From Lachnospiraceae bacterium (GTDB taxonomy: Bacteria > Bacillota > Clostridia > Lachnospirales > Lachnospiraceae): a stretch of DNA of 49,896 nucleotides. Below, one piece after another: positions 18,671 through 27,129 of the stretch. Every line of letters begins with the position of its first letter. The first letter of the stretch is position 1. Below the pieces are notes generated by a model, which saw nothing but the letters and a program-made list of their open reading frames with translations, made no database searches and had not been told where the DNA came from. Location of the stretch: assembly GCA_017483735.1 (NCBI GenBank), contig JAFUVF010000063.1:1-49896 (forward strand). The letters are read 5' to 3'. The translations under genes and the position numbers were made by a program.

Positions 18671-19777
18671 ATGACAAGAATAGATGTTGTATCTGGGTTT
18701 CTCGGAGCGGGAAAAACCACTCTCATAAAAAAGCTTCTTGCGGAAGCTCTCAACAGAAGCAAGACCGTGCTGATCGAGAATGAGTTCGGAGAGATAGGCA
18801 TAGACGGCGGCTTTTTGCAGGAGTCCGGAATAGAGATAAAGGAGATGAACTCAGGATGTATCTGCTGTTCTTTAGTGGGAGATTTCGGAACATCCTTAAA
18901 GGAGGTAATTGAGAAGTATGCGCCCGAAAGGATTCTGATTGAGCCCTCTGGCGTGGGAAAGCTTTCGGATGTTTTGAAGGCTGTAGAAAATGTTGCCGGT
19001 AAGCTTGATGTGGAGATTAATTCCGCCGTGGCTGTCGTGGATGCCTCCAAGGCAAAAATGTATATTAAGAACTTCGGAGAGTTCTTCGTAAACCAGATCC
19101 AATATGCGGGAACGATAATATTGAGCCGCACGGACAAGCTTTCAGAGGATAAGATAAACGAGTGCGTGAAGCTGATAAGAGAGCACAATGAGAAGGCAAC
19201 GATTATTACAACTCCTCTTGCGGAGCTTGACGGAAAGGCAGTGCTTGCCACGATAGAGGGTGCGGACAAGATAGATGACTTGTTGAATGAGATGATGGAG
19301 AAGGCTAAGCTTGAGCCTGATGAGGACGAGCACCATCACCACCACCATCATCATGACCGTGACGATGATGACGAGCATGAACACCACCATCATCATGACC
19401 ATGACGATGATGACGAGGACGAACATGAGCACCATCATCACCACCATCACGATGAAGAGGAGCACGAACATCATCATCACCATCATCATCACGGACATGA
19501 TGCGGACGAGGTATTTACAAGCTACGGCGTAGAAACTCCTAATAAGTATTCCAAGGCTGAGATAGAGAAGATATTGACAGCGCTTGACTCCGGGGAGTAC
19601 GGGCAGATACTCCGTGCAAAGGGCATGGTTTCCGGGGATGACGGCAAGTGGATATTCTACGATTATGTTCCGGAGGAGACCGATATAAGGGATGGAGCCC
19701 CTCAGGTTACCGGAAAGATTTGCGTCATCGGCGCAGAGTTAAAGGAAGATAAGTTAAAGGAGCTCTTTAGAGTTTAA
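18671..19777 (+). CDS. CobW/ZNG1-family GTP-binding protein with long His tract
   Basis: A COG0523 G3E GTPase, 368 residues from the ATG at 18671 (chosen because GAAGGGAG precedes it and it gives MTRIDVVSGFLGAGK; an ATG 33 bp earlier lacks a site). The P-loop is GFLGAGKTT at 9-17, the metal-binding CxCC is C63-I-C65-C66, EPSGVGK is at about 91-97, and the G4-like motif is SRTD. Between the G domain and the CobW_C domain, residues about 217-278 are almost only His, Asp and Glu, with 33 histidines in eight runs. Family members deliver zinc, cobalt or similar metals to target proteins. The His tract suggests metal storage or sensing. It is followed 11 bp later by a second G3E GTPase. Confidence 0.92.
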   Translation: MTRIDVVSGFLGAGKTTLIKKLLAEALNRSKTVLIENEFGEIGIDGGFLQESGIEIKEMNSGCICCSLVGDFGTSLKEVIEKYAPERILIEPSGVGKLSDVLKAVENVAGKLDVEINSAVAVVDASKAKMYIKNFGEFFVNQIQYAGTIILSRTDKLSEDKINECVKLIREHNEKATIITTPLAELDGKAVLATIEGADKIDDLLNEMMEKAKLEPDEDEHHHHHHHHDRDDDDEHEHHHHHDHDDDDEDEHEHHHHHHHDEEEHEHHHHHHHHGHDADEVFTSYGVETPNKYSKAEIEKILTALDSGEYGQILRAKGMVSGDDGKWIFYDYVPEETDIRDGAPQVTGKICVIGAELKEDKLKELFRV

Positions 19778-19788
19778 GCGGAGATATT

Positions 19789-20727
19789 ATGAAGGAAAGA
19801 CCGGTATATATAATAAACGGATTTTTGGAGAGCGGAAAGACGGAGTTCATTACTTTTACGCTTGGTCAGCCCTATTTTCGCATAAAGGGCAAAACCCTGC
19901 TCATATTGTGCGAGGAGGGAGAAAAAGAGTATCCAAAGGAGCTTCTCAAGGCAAGCAATACAGTGGTGGAGCTTGTGGAGGAGGAAGAGGGAGTCTCGGA
20001 AAAGAATCTGCAGGCGCTTGACAAAAAGCATAAGCCTGAGCGGATAATAATCGAGTACAACGGTATGTGGAATTTTAAAAATCTCAAGCTCCCGTGGTAT
20101 TTTAAACTGGAGCAGCAGATAACCATAATAAACGGTGTCACATTCCCTATGTACTATACGAATATGCGCTCGCTCCTTGCGGAACAGATAAGAAATTCCG
20201 AGATGATAGTTATGAACCGCTGTGATGACGTGAGAGACGAGCTTTCTGCCTACAAGCGGAATATCAAGGCGGTAAACCCCACGGCGGATGTAATCTTCGA
20301 GGATTCAAAGGGAGAGATTGACGAGATATTCGAGGACGATTTGCCCTATGATCTGAATGCTGATGTGATAGAGCTTGACAATCAGGGCTATGGTTTATTC
20401 TACCTAGATGCGATGGATCATCTTGAGAGATATGAGGGCAAGACGATCCGCTTCGTGGGTATGGTGTTAAAGCCCGATGATTTTCCGAAGGACTATTTTG
20501 TCCCGGGGAGAATGGCAATGACCTGCTGCGCAGAGGATATGGCTTTTCTGGGCTATGCCTGTGAGTATGAGGATACGGGCAGGCTAAATGACCAGGAGTG
20601 GGTAAAGGTTACCGCCGAGGTCAAAAAGGAATTCTGGAAGGACTATAAGGGCGAGGGACCGGTGCTATACGCCAAGAGTGTGGAAAAGACCTCAGAGCCC
20701 GAGGAGAGGATTATAAGCTTTAATTAA
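19789..20727 (+). CDS. G3E GTPase fused to a YcgQ/TIGR03943-like C-terminal domain
   Basis: A 312-residue protein with an N-terminal CobW-like G domain (P-loop GFLESGKTEF at 11-20, NRCD near residue 143 as the guanine motif). The CxCC metal motif of CobW is missing; the equivalent region reads IEYNGMWN. The last 110 residues (IRFVGMVLKP, PGRMAMTCCAEDMAFLG, WVKVTAEV) resemble the C-terminal domain of YcgQ/TIGR03943 putative permease subunits, known partners of YcgR permeases. The CC pair in that domain could bind metal. It sits directly after the His-rich CobW gene, so the two probably work together. The fused domain is a motif-level match from memory, not a profile hit. Confidence 0.75.
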   Translation: MKERPVYIINGFLESGKTEFITFTLGQPYFRIKGKTLLILCEEGEKEYPKELLKASNTVVELVEEEEGVSEKNLQALDKKHKPERIIIEYNGMWNFKNLKLPWYFKLEQQITIINGVTFPMYYTNMRSLLAEQIRNSEMIVMNRCDDVRDELSAYKRNIKAVNPTADVIFEDSKGEIDEIFEDDLPYDLNADVIELDNQGYGLFYLDAMDHLERYEGKTIRFVGMVLKPDDFPKDYFVPGRMAMTCCAEDMAFLGYACEYEDTGRLNDQEWVKVTAEVKKEFWKDYKGEGPVLYAKSVEKTSEPEERIISFN

Positions 20728-20729
20728 GA

Positions 20730-21488
20730 ATGGACAAGGATACAGGCAATCTTATAAACAGATTAAAGGAGCTTTCGAATAAGTCCGATATGCAGGGGGT
20801 ATATACATTTACCCCCTTTTTAAATCTTTCGGAGCAGAGCGTTTTCCACAGTATGGAAAAGGAGCTCTCCTATGCGGGATATTCCGTCTACGGGGGCTAT
20901 GATGACAGCGAGAGGAATATAATACGCTTCGGAAACGAGGAGGCTTTTGGCTATTTGACGGACTTTCCCATCAAATGTATCAGGATAAGCCCGTTGCAGC
21001 CCAAGTTTGCGGATGAATTAAATCACAGGGATTTCCTCGGAAGCCTTATGAATCTCGGAATAGACAGGGGAACCTTGGGAGATATTATCGTAAAGGAGAA
21101 GGAAGCGTATCTTTTCTGCCTCGACAGCATCGGAGATTATATTATAGACAATCTTGTGAAGGTAAAGCATACGAACGTAAAATGTGAATATGCGGAAGGC
21201 ACCTTTGAGGCTCTGAAAAAGGAGCTTAAAGAGGTAAGGATAACAGCAAACTCCGTGCGGCTGGACGGGCTCATATCAAAGGTATATAATATCTCGAGGA
21301 ATGAGTGCATAGAGCTTTTCAGGGAGGGAAGGGTCTTTGTGAACAGCAGGCTGTGCGAGAGTAATGCAAAGGCGCTCAAAGGGGGAGAGGTTATAAACGT
21401 AAGGGGCTTTGGCAAATTCATATTTGACGGCGAAGCAGGAGAGACGAGAAAAGGAAAGCTTGCCTGCAGCATTAGAATTTACGAATAG
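20730..21488 (+). CDS. ylmH: YlmH-family S4 RNA-binding protein
   Basis: A 252-residue protein of the YlmH family. The N-terminal half has the family's LSEQSVFHSM region and the signature around HRDFLGSLMNLGIDRGTLGD. The C-terminal 75 residues are an S4 domain (RLDGLISKVYNISR, LFREGRVFVNSRL). In Bacillus, YlmH/RqcP2 acts in ribosome-associated quality control and is linked to the division gene cluster; here it is placed after the GTPase genes instead. The ATG begins 3 bp after the previous stop and has only a weak ribosome binding site, so translation is probably coupled. Confidence 0.9.
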   Translation: MDKDTGNLINRLKELSNKSDMQGVYTFTPFLNLSEQSVFHSMEKELSYAGYSVYGGYDDSERNIIRFGNEEAFGYLTDFPIKCIRISPLQPKFADELNHRDFLGSLMNLGIDRGTLGDIIVKEKEAYLFCLDSIGDYIIDNLVKVKHTNVKCEYAEGTFEALKKELKEVRITANSVRLDGLISKVYNISRNECIELFREGRVFVNSRLCESNAKALKGGEVINVRGFGKFIFDGEAGETRKGKLACSIRIYE

Positions 21489-21512
21489 ATAATATGGAAA
21501 GGTTTACATAAT

Positions 21513-22436
21513 ATGATTTACGATTATACGCCCATACAATGGCTTTTTTTCTTTTATGCGTACTGTTTTCTGGGGTGGTGCGTGGAATCCGCATATGTTT
21601 CAATAAAAGACAGGGTTCTTACAAACAGGGGCTTTATGAGAGGCCCGTTCCTGCCTCTGTACGGAAGTGGTGCATTGACACTGCTTATGGTTTCAAATCC
21701 CTTTGGCGGGAATATTATACTTACATTTATCGCAAGCTGCATCGGCGCAACTATCCTTGAACTCATCACGGGCATTGCCATGGAAGCGATATTTAAGGTG
21801 CGTTATTGGGATTATACGAATCAGCCTCTTAATTACAGGGGCTATATCTGCATGGGAACGACGCTATCCTGGGGCTTCTTGGGCGTGCTTCTCACCAAAT
21901 ATGCGCATCCCTTTGTGCAGGGACTTCTTTTTCTCATTCCGCTTTCCGTGCTGCGTCCCATATTGTTTGTGCTGACGGCGCTTATAGGGGCGGACTTTGG
22001 ACTTTCCTTCAAGGCGGCTCTTGACCTTCGCACCGTGCTCATAAAGATGGAGGAGGCAAAGCAGGGGCTTATTACGATCCAGAGGCGCTTGGAAATAATG
22101 AATACCTTCTATACGGAGGGCTTGAAGGAAGGCGCACAGGGGGTTGTGGAAAGCGTAAGCACAAGAGCCGATGATATGAAGAAAAGCATCGAGGCAAGGT
22201 TTGAAAATATTGCAAATATGGCAAAGAAATATCCTGCAAAATATACCGAGAGTATGCGGGCTGAATACAATGAGCTGAAGGAAAAATACGGGCATTATCT
22301 GTATGAGCGTATGCACTTAAGCACAATTACGGATTTCTTCCAGAGAAGCCTTATACGTGACAATCCGGATATGACCTCGGAGCGGTTCAAGGAAGCGTTG
22401 GAGGAGCTTAAGAGCAGCGTATTGAAAAGAAAGTAG
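21513..22436 (+). CDS. CmpB-type putative ABC transporter permease (PF06541-like)
   Basis: A 307-residue membrane protein. The first 190 residues have about five hydrophobic segments and the family signatures FLGWCVESAYVSI, RGFMRGPFLPLYGSG and YRGYICMGTTLSWGF. The last 110 residues are hydrophilic and partly coiled coil (charged helices with many Glu, Lys and Arg). The family is called a putative ABC-transporter type IV permease, but no ATPase lies next to it here and its function is unknown. The ATG is preceded by GGAAAGG. It converges with the GGDEF gene with only 10 bp between the stops. Confidence 0.8.
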   Translation: MIYDYTPIQWLFFFYAYCFLGWCVESAYVSIKDRVLTNRGFMRGPFLPLYGSGALTLLMVSNPFGGNIILTFIASCIGATILELITGIAMEAIFKVRYWDYTNQPLNYRGYICMGTTLSWGFLGVLLTKYAHPFVQGLLFLIPLSVLRPILFVLTALIGADFGLSFKAALDLRTVLIKMEEAKQGLITIQRRLEIMNTFYTEGLKEGAQGVVESVSTRADDMKKSIEARFENIANMAKKYPAKYTESMRAEYNELKEKYGHYLYERMHLSTITDFFQRSLIRDNPDMTSERFKEALEELKSSVLKRK

Positions 22437-22446
22437 ATTAAATAAA

Positions 22447-23553
22447 TTACCAGGAGCCCAATCTTGTCTTATGGGATACGAAGCAGTTTTTCCCTCGCTC
22501 CTTGGCCTCATACAATGCCTTGTCCGCATCCTCGAAGAATCTTTCGTAGTCCGCATGCATACCCACCTCGGAAATGCCGATTGAGGTAGTGACATGTCTG
22601 TCCTTCTCCTCGAGGCAGTCCTTTAAAAGCTCCTGAAAACGGGCAGCAACATTTTCAGCCATCTCCATATCCACATCCACGCAGAATAATACGAATTCAT
22701 CCCCGCCGAAACGGCATGCAACATCAGTCGCTCTGGAGGATTTCATAAGACAGTCGGCAACCTTTTTCAAAACGATATCGCCGTACTGATGTCCGTAGGT
22801 GTCGTTGAAATGCTTGAAATTGTCCACATCGATTATCATAAATGCGCCGTGGCTTCCGTGCGCCACATGGTTTTCTATCATTATACGCCCGGATTTTCTG
22901 GAATACAGTCCGGTCAGCGCATCGGAATCTCGCTCGTTCTCAATGTAGAGCCTGTCAGCAAGGCTTGTGATGGTACGGCAGGAGAATATCCAGTTGCACA
23001 CGCAGGATACGGTGCAGAAGGAGATCGCATTTGCGGTATCCACGACAAAAACCGTGCGGTTCTTGAATATATGCATACAGATTATATAGATGACAGTCAT
23101 AATTATCAAAAGCATATCCTGCCTGTAGGGAAGGTCTATCATTATAAAGGGTATCACAAGGAGAAGCGCCACAAAAGCCGTTCCGTTTGTAATCCTCGTA
23201 GGAGAAAATACCGATGAATTAAGTATTCCGAACACCAGAAGAGTAACGCAGAGCAGGGTGTTGTATACATAGCTCAATATGGGCTTTTCCAAATCGATAT
23301 ATTTGCGTATATACAAAAGCACAAAGGAGGATATAAAAAGATACAGGTAAGCCGGAAGTACGTTCTTACTCAAAAGGTTAAAAAATGAAAGCACCGAAAG
23401 CAATCCGCCGTATATCATCATTACGAAGGCGAGCCCTCTGCTGGCGCTGTTGTTGTTTGCTATTATAAAAGGCGTAACCCCGGAATAAATGTGCTGGGAT
23501 AGTCCGCCGTACAAAAATTTAGCCTTAAGCTTTGCGTAGTTTATGTGAAACAT
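22447..23553 (-). CDS. Membrane diguanylate cyclase (GGDEF)
   Basis: A 368-residue protein with six predicted membrane segments in the first 195 residues (for example ASRGLAFVMMIYGGLLSVL and MLLIIMTVIYIICMHIF) and a C-terminal GGDEF domain. The active site is intact (RFGGDEFVLF, GGDEF at 283-287), and an inhibitory I-site R274-A-T-D277 lies exactly five residues before it, so it should make c-di-GMP with product feedback. The ligand for the membrane part is unknown. The ATG follows TTGAGGTAA. It diverges from the two-component system, sharing a 191-bp gap. Confidence 0.92.
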   Translation of the reverse strand: MFHINYAKLKAKFLYGGLSQHIYSGVTPFIIANNNSASRGLAFVMMIYGGLLSVLSFFNLLSKNVLPAYLYLFISSFVLLYIRKYIDLEKPILSYVYNTLLCVTLLVFGILNSSVFSPTRITNGTAFVALLLVIPFIMIDLPYRQDMLLIIMTVIYIICMHIFKNRTVFVVDTANAISFCTVSCVCNWIFSCRTITSLADRLYIENERDSDALTGLYSRKSGRIMIENHVAHGSHGAFMIIDVDNFKHFNDTYGHQYGDIVLKKVADCLMKSSRATDVACRFGGDEFVLFCVDVDMEMAENVAARFQELLKDCLEEKDRHVTTSIGISEVGMHADYERFFEDADKALYEAKERGKNCFVSHKTRLGSW

Positions 23554-23575
23554 AGTATTACCTCAATTTTATATC

Positions 23576-23584
23576 ATTCTACCA
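23576..23584 (-). promoter_or_regulatory. Extended -10 of the GGDEF gene
   Basis: On the - strand the sequence TGG-TAGAAT gives an extended -10 (TGnTAGAAT) 22 bp before the start codon. No matching -35 is visible. Confidence 0.4.
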
Positions 23585-23624
23585 CATTGCAAAGAAAAAA
23601 ACCAGAGTATATAATAAATTCGTT

Positions 23625-23653
23625 GGAATTATTCAAAAAAATGTAATAATTCC
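23625..23653. promoter_or_regulatory. Inverted repeat in the divergent GGDEF / two-component gap
   Basis: A perfect 9-bp inverted repeat, GGAATTATT and AATAATTCC, with an 11-bp spacer, in the middle of the divergent gap. Possible operator for a dimeric regulator; a hairpin in RNA is the alternative. A TTAAA-N3-TTAAA tandem at about 23695-23705 also lies before the response regulator gene. Confidence 0.5.
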
Positions 23654-23744
23654 GCATCTTAATAAAATCTTCATAGTTTTGCCGGTTTTTTGTTAAAACA
23701 TTAAAGCGTAGAATGAGGCTGTAAACAAAACGGAGGAGAGCGGG

Positions 23745-24455
23745 ATGTATAATATTCTGATATGTGATGATGAAAAGGACATCGTGAATGCGCTGAAAAT
23801 ATATCTGCATAGCGAGGAGTACAGCTTTTTCGAAGCCTGCGACGGCATAGAGGCGGTAAAAACGGTGCAGGAAAATGACATTCATCTGATACTGATGGAT
23901 ATTATGATGCCGAATATGGACGGGATTGAGGCGATGGTAAAGATCCGTGAGCTTTCCAATGTTCCGATCATACTCCTTACCGCAAAGAGCGAGGATGCCG
24001 ACAAGATACTGGGTTTATCCGTGGGCGCAGACGATTATATCACAAAGCCCTTCAACCCGATGGAGGTATCCGCAAGGGTAAAGAGTATTTTGCGGCGCTA
24101 TATGCAGCTTGGGAGCAACGTGAAAGCACCGGATGTACTACGTGCAGGCGGAATTGAGCTCAACGACCGCACGAAGGAGGTAAGACTCGACGGGGACGAA
24201 ATATCACTCACTCCCACGGAATTTGACATTCTAAAGCTTTTTTTGGAGCATCCGGGCACAGTATTTTCGCCGAAGGAAATCTATGGAAGGATATGGAATG
24301 AGACCTTTTTGGGAAATGAGAACACCGTTGCGGTACATATAAGGCACCTCCGTGAGAAACTGGAGATAGACCCCGGAAACCCCAGATACCTTAAGGTGGT
24401 ATGGGGACACGGGTACAAGCTGGAGGTAAAGGAGAGCTATGGAAAACAGGGTTGA
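23745..24455 (+). CDS. OmpR/PhoB-type response regulator
   Basis: A 236-residue two-component response regulator. The receiver domain has the acidic pocket DDEKD, the phospho-acceptor Asp in LILMDIMMPN (about D52), the conserved Thr and Lys (LLTAK, DDYITKPF), and the C-terminal winged helix with SLTPTEFDILKLF and ENTVAVHIRHLREKLE. GGAGGAG precedes the ATG. Its end overlaps the kinase start by 17 bp, so the pair is co-transcribed. Target genes cannot be known from the window, although autoregulation through the upstream repeats is possible. Confidence 0.95.
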   Translation: MYNILICDDEKDIVNALKIYLHSEEYSFFEACDGIEAVKTVQENDIHLILMDIMMPNMDGIEAMVKIRELSNVPIILLTAKSEDADKILGLSVGADDYITKPFNPMEVSARVKSILRRYMQLGSNVKAPDVLRAGGIELNDRTKEVRLDGDEISLTPTEFDILKLFLEHPGTVFSPKEIYGRIWNETFLGNENTVAVHIRHLREKLEIDPGNPRYLKVVWGHGYKLEVKESYGKQG

Positions 24456-26601
24456 AGAAAAAAGGATCAGGGAAAGTAAGGTGCTTTCAAGCACGGCGCT
24501 CAAGTTTTTGGCGTTTTTGATCATGTCGCTGTCCTTTGGAGTGCTGGTGGCGCTCAGTGTGCGAAGCTACGGGCTTATAGAGAACAATGCCTTCGACACA
24601 AACAAAACCGCATATATAAGAGAGCAGCTGGTAAATCAGATATGGTCGGAATATTACAGCAAGCTAGACGAATTCGTGATGGAGATAAATCCGAAGACCG
24701 GGGCGGCGCTCCCGCAGAATATGCTTTTTACTGGGCTTAATTTCAGGGAAAGAAATTATGATGTGGATATATCCTACAAAAACGGAGACAGGATTTATTC
24801 GGAGTATTCCGGGTACAACACCCCCTATCATTACATGATAGAAAGCAGCGCATTCCTTATAGACACAAGCGATCCGGATGATGAATATTCATATGAAGAC
24901 GGAGGCAGGCTTTATTTGGTGCGGGGCATATATTCCGCAGACGTAAACCACGACGGAATCGATGATTTCGACAGAAATACCAACAGCTACAATACGGTGG
25001 ACATTGTTTTTGACCTGTATATAAATCCCGAAACCATTGAAACCATGGCCTTTTCAAACGGGAATATTGCAGACGGGGAGACAAATGCCGTCATGGGCAG
25101 GGACAGTGGCTATATATACGGCAGGGACGGACTGACTACGGAGTACAGAAGAGCTTATGAAAGCTATTTTTACAGATACGAGATTGTGACTTATACGGCT
25201 ATAGCCGGAATCCTGTTCCTTATCACATTCTTTTACCTGCTCTGCGCAGCTGGACATCACAGGGGAGCAGCCGGAATATCGGGAGGAGTCCTGAAAAATG
25301 TGCCGATAGATATATATGCTCTCGTATGGGTTTTGGGAGCTATGCTTATAGTGCTCTTCGCAGACGGATTCACGGGCAGCCGTTCAAGCATTACGGAGGC
25401 TGTGCTGTTCGGAATATTCGGAGCGCTGGAGGCAGCATGGGGAATGCTTTTTCTTATCGAGGTTACGGAGAGGCTTAAGCTTAACAACCTGATAGGAAGC
25501 TGCCTTGTTTTTAAGATATTTGCAAAAATATTTAGGGGGCTTAAGAAGATAGGGACACAGCTTTCCGAAAATCTTCCTGCGGCTTTCAGGGCGGCGCTTT
25601 TTATCGGCGGAATATTTTTAATAGAGTTTATGATTGTGTTAAATATCTATTGGGGAAACGGCTTCTTTGTACTGTGGTTTCCATTCTGGATAATCCTTGC
25701 GGTCGTGGTAATTGCGCTGTCTCTACAGTATTCAAGGCTTGAAAAGGCGGCGAAGGCGATCACGGAGGGAAGGTACGACAAAAAGTTAAATGCAGATGAG
25801 CTTCTTATGTTCCTAAGACCGATGGCAGAAAGCATAAACAGTATCGGAGACGGGTTAAATAGAGCAGTGGAGGAGAGGCTTAAGAGCGAGCATATGAAGA
25901 CGGAGCTTATAACCAATGTCTCACATGACATTAAAACTCCCCTCACATCCATTATAAATTATTCGGAGCTTATGGAGAAGGGCATTTCGGAGGAGGCAGA
26001 CAGGGATAAGCTTTCCGAGTACGCAGAGGTAATATCGAGGCAGTCAGACCGCCTAAAGAAGCTTTTGGAGGATTTGATAGAGGCATCAAAGGCATCCACG
26101 GGAAATGTGGAGGTCAATATGGAAAGGTGCGAGGTGGGTGTAATGATAACCCAGACTGTCGGAGAGTACGAGCAGAAGCTTAAGGAGAGAGAGATTGAGC
26201 TCATAGTCAGAAAGAATGACAATCCTACATATATAATGGCGGATGCCAGATATATGTCGAGAGTGTTTGAAAATCTTATGAGCAATATCTACAAATATGC
26301 ACAGGAAAAATCAAGGGCGTATCTCACTCTTGAAGGGGAGTCCTACAGCATAAAGGGAGAAAAGGAGATAAGGATAATCTTCAGAAATATGTCTAAATAT
26401 CCCCTTGAGATAGAAGGAGAGGACTTCAAGGAAAGATTTGTGAGGGGCGACAGCTCAAGGCATATGGAGGGCAACGGGCTGGGACTGTCCATTGCGGACT
26501 CGCTTGTAAGCCTTATGGGCGGCAGGATGGATATTGTGACGGACGGAGATTTGTTCAAGGTAGTGCTTACCTTTAAAGGCGTGATGGAGGCTGTTGATTA
26601 A
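24439..26601 (+). CDS. Multi-pass sensor histidine kinase
   Basis: A 720-residue kinase paired with the preceding regulator. The first membrane segment is at about 21-42, then an extracytoplasmic domain to about 248, then about five more membrane segments (250-270, 293-309, 318-340, 384-404, 409-428). A short linker leads to HisKA with H496 (TNVSHDIKTPLTS) and the ATPase domain with the N box (FENLMSNIYKYA) and G box (GNGLGLSIADS). The extracytoplasmic part has an EF-hand-like loop at 168-178 (DVNHDGIDDFD), so calcium may matter. The signal is unknown. The gene converges with the cobalamin pair, 9 bp between stops. Confidence 0.92.
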   Translation: MENRVEEKRIRESKVLSSTALKFLAFLIMSLSFGVLVALSVRSYGLIENNAFDTNKTAYIREQLVNQIWSEYYSKLDEFVMEINPKTGAALPQNMLFTGLNFRERNYDVDISYKNGDRIYSEYSGYNTPYHYMIESSAFLIDTSDPDDEYSYEDGGRLYLVRGIYSADVNHDGIDDFDRNTNSYNTVDIVFDLYINPETIETMAFSNGNIADGETNAVMGRDSGYIYGRDGLTTEYRRAYESYFYRYEIVTYTAIAGILFLITFFYLLCAAGHHRGAAGISGGVLKNVPIDIYALVWVLGAMLIVLFADGFTGSRSSITEAVLFGIFGALEAAWGMLFLIEVTERLKLNNLIGSCLVFKIFAKIFRGLKKIGTQLSENLPAAFRAALFIGGIFLIEFMIVLNIYWGNGFFVLWFPFWIILAVVVIALSLQYSRLEKAAKAITEGRYDKKLNADELLMFLRPMAESINSIGDGLNRAVEERLKSEHMKTELITNVSHDIKTPLTSIINYSELMEKGISEEADRDKLSEYAEVISRQSDRLKKLLEDLIEASKASTGNVEVNMERCEVGVMITQTVGEYEQKLKEREIELIVRKNDNPTYIMADARYMSRVFENLMSNIYKYAQEKSRAYLTLEGESYSIKGEKEIRIIFRNMSKYPLEIEGEDFKERFVRGDSSRHMEGNGLGLSIADSLVSLMGGRMDIVTDGDLFKVVLTFKGVMEAVD

Positions 26602-26610
26602 GAAGACAGA

Positions 26611-27129
26611 CTAGAATTCAATGCCCTCTCTGGCGGTGATGCCGTTCTCGTAAGGATGGCGCACCGCCTTTATTTCCGAGATATAATCTGCGGAGCTTAT
26701 GAGCATATCGGAGGGATTTCTTCCGGTAAGTATGAGCTCAAAGGGTAAGACCTTAGAAAGCCTTATTAGTTCTTTTACCGCTTCGGTATCTATGAGACCG
26801 TAGTTTAGCGGGGCGGTTATCTCATCGAGAACTGCCATAAAGGGAGGCTGCTTTTTTACCTCCTTAAGGACTGTATTTATTATTTCGTTGTGTACGGACG
26901 TGATGGAGAGCTTGTCCTCATCCGTCATATTTTTGTAAAAGCCAAAGGATTTTTCGCTTCTTAAGACAGTTACATCAGGGAGCGCATTCAGAATATTCAA
27001 TTCCCCGGTTTCCCGTCCCTTCATAAATTGGGCAAAAATAACCCTCTTTCCGTATCCTGCGGCTCTTATGACACAGCCTGCCGCCGCTGTGGTCTTGCCC
27101 TTTCCGTTGCCGTGATATAGCTGTATCAT
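26611..27129 (-). CDS. cobO: Cob(I)yrinic acid a,c-diamide adenosyltransferase (CobA/BtuR type)
   Basis: A 172-residue P-loop ATP:corrinoid adenosyltransferase. It attaches the 5'-deoxyadenosyl group to the reduced corrinoid in adenosylcobalamin synthesis. The Walker A is at the start (GNGKGKTTAA), followed by VIFAQFMKGRETGE, the Walker B-like VLDEITAPLNYG and LILTGRNPSD. It is slightly shorter than E. coli BtuR (196 residues), lacking the N-terminal extension. Its start overlaps the end of cbiC by 4 bp, so both belong to one small operon; the rest of the cobalamin pathway is outside the window. Confidence 0.93.
   Translation of the reverse strand: MIQLYHGNGKGKTTAAAGCVIRAAGYGKRVIFAQFMKGRETGELNILNALPDVTVLRSEKSFGFYKNMTDEDKLSITSVHNEIINTVLKEVKKQPPFMAVLDEITAPLNYGLIDTEAVKELIRLSKVLPFELILTGRNPSDMLISSADYISEIKAVRHPYENGITAREGIEF

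Noticed and set aside
19321..19503. CAT/CAC-rich tract as a simple-sequence repeat or assembly artefact
   Set aside because: The frame stays open with mixed His codons (CAC and CAT) and Asp/Glu between them, and continues into a conserved CobW C-terminal domain, so it is a real coding His tract.
22789..23217. 142-codon open frame on the + strand
   Set aside because: Lies opposite the GGDEF gene, whose active-site motif and start signals are clear.
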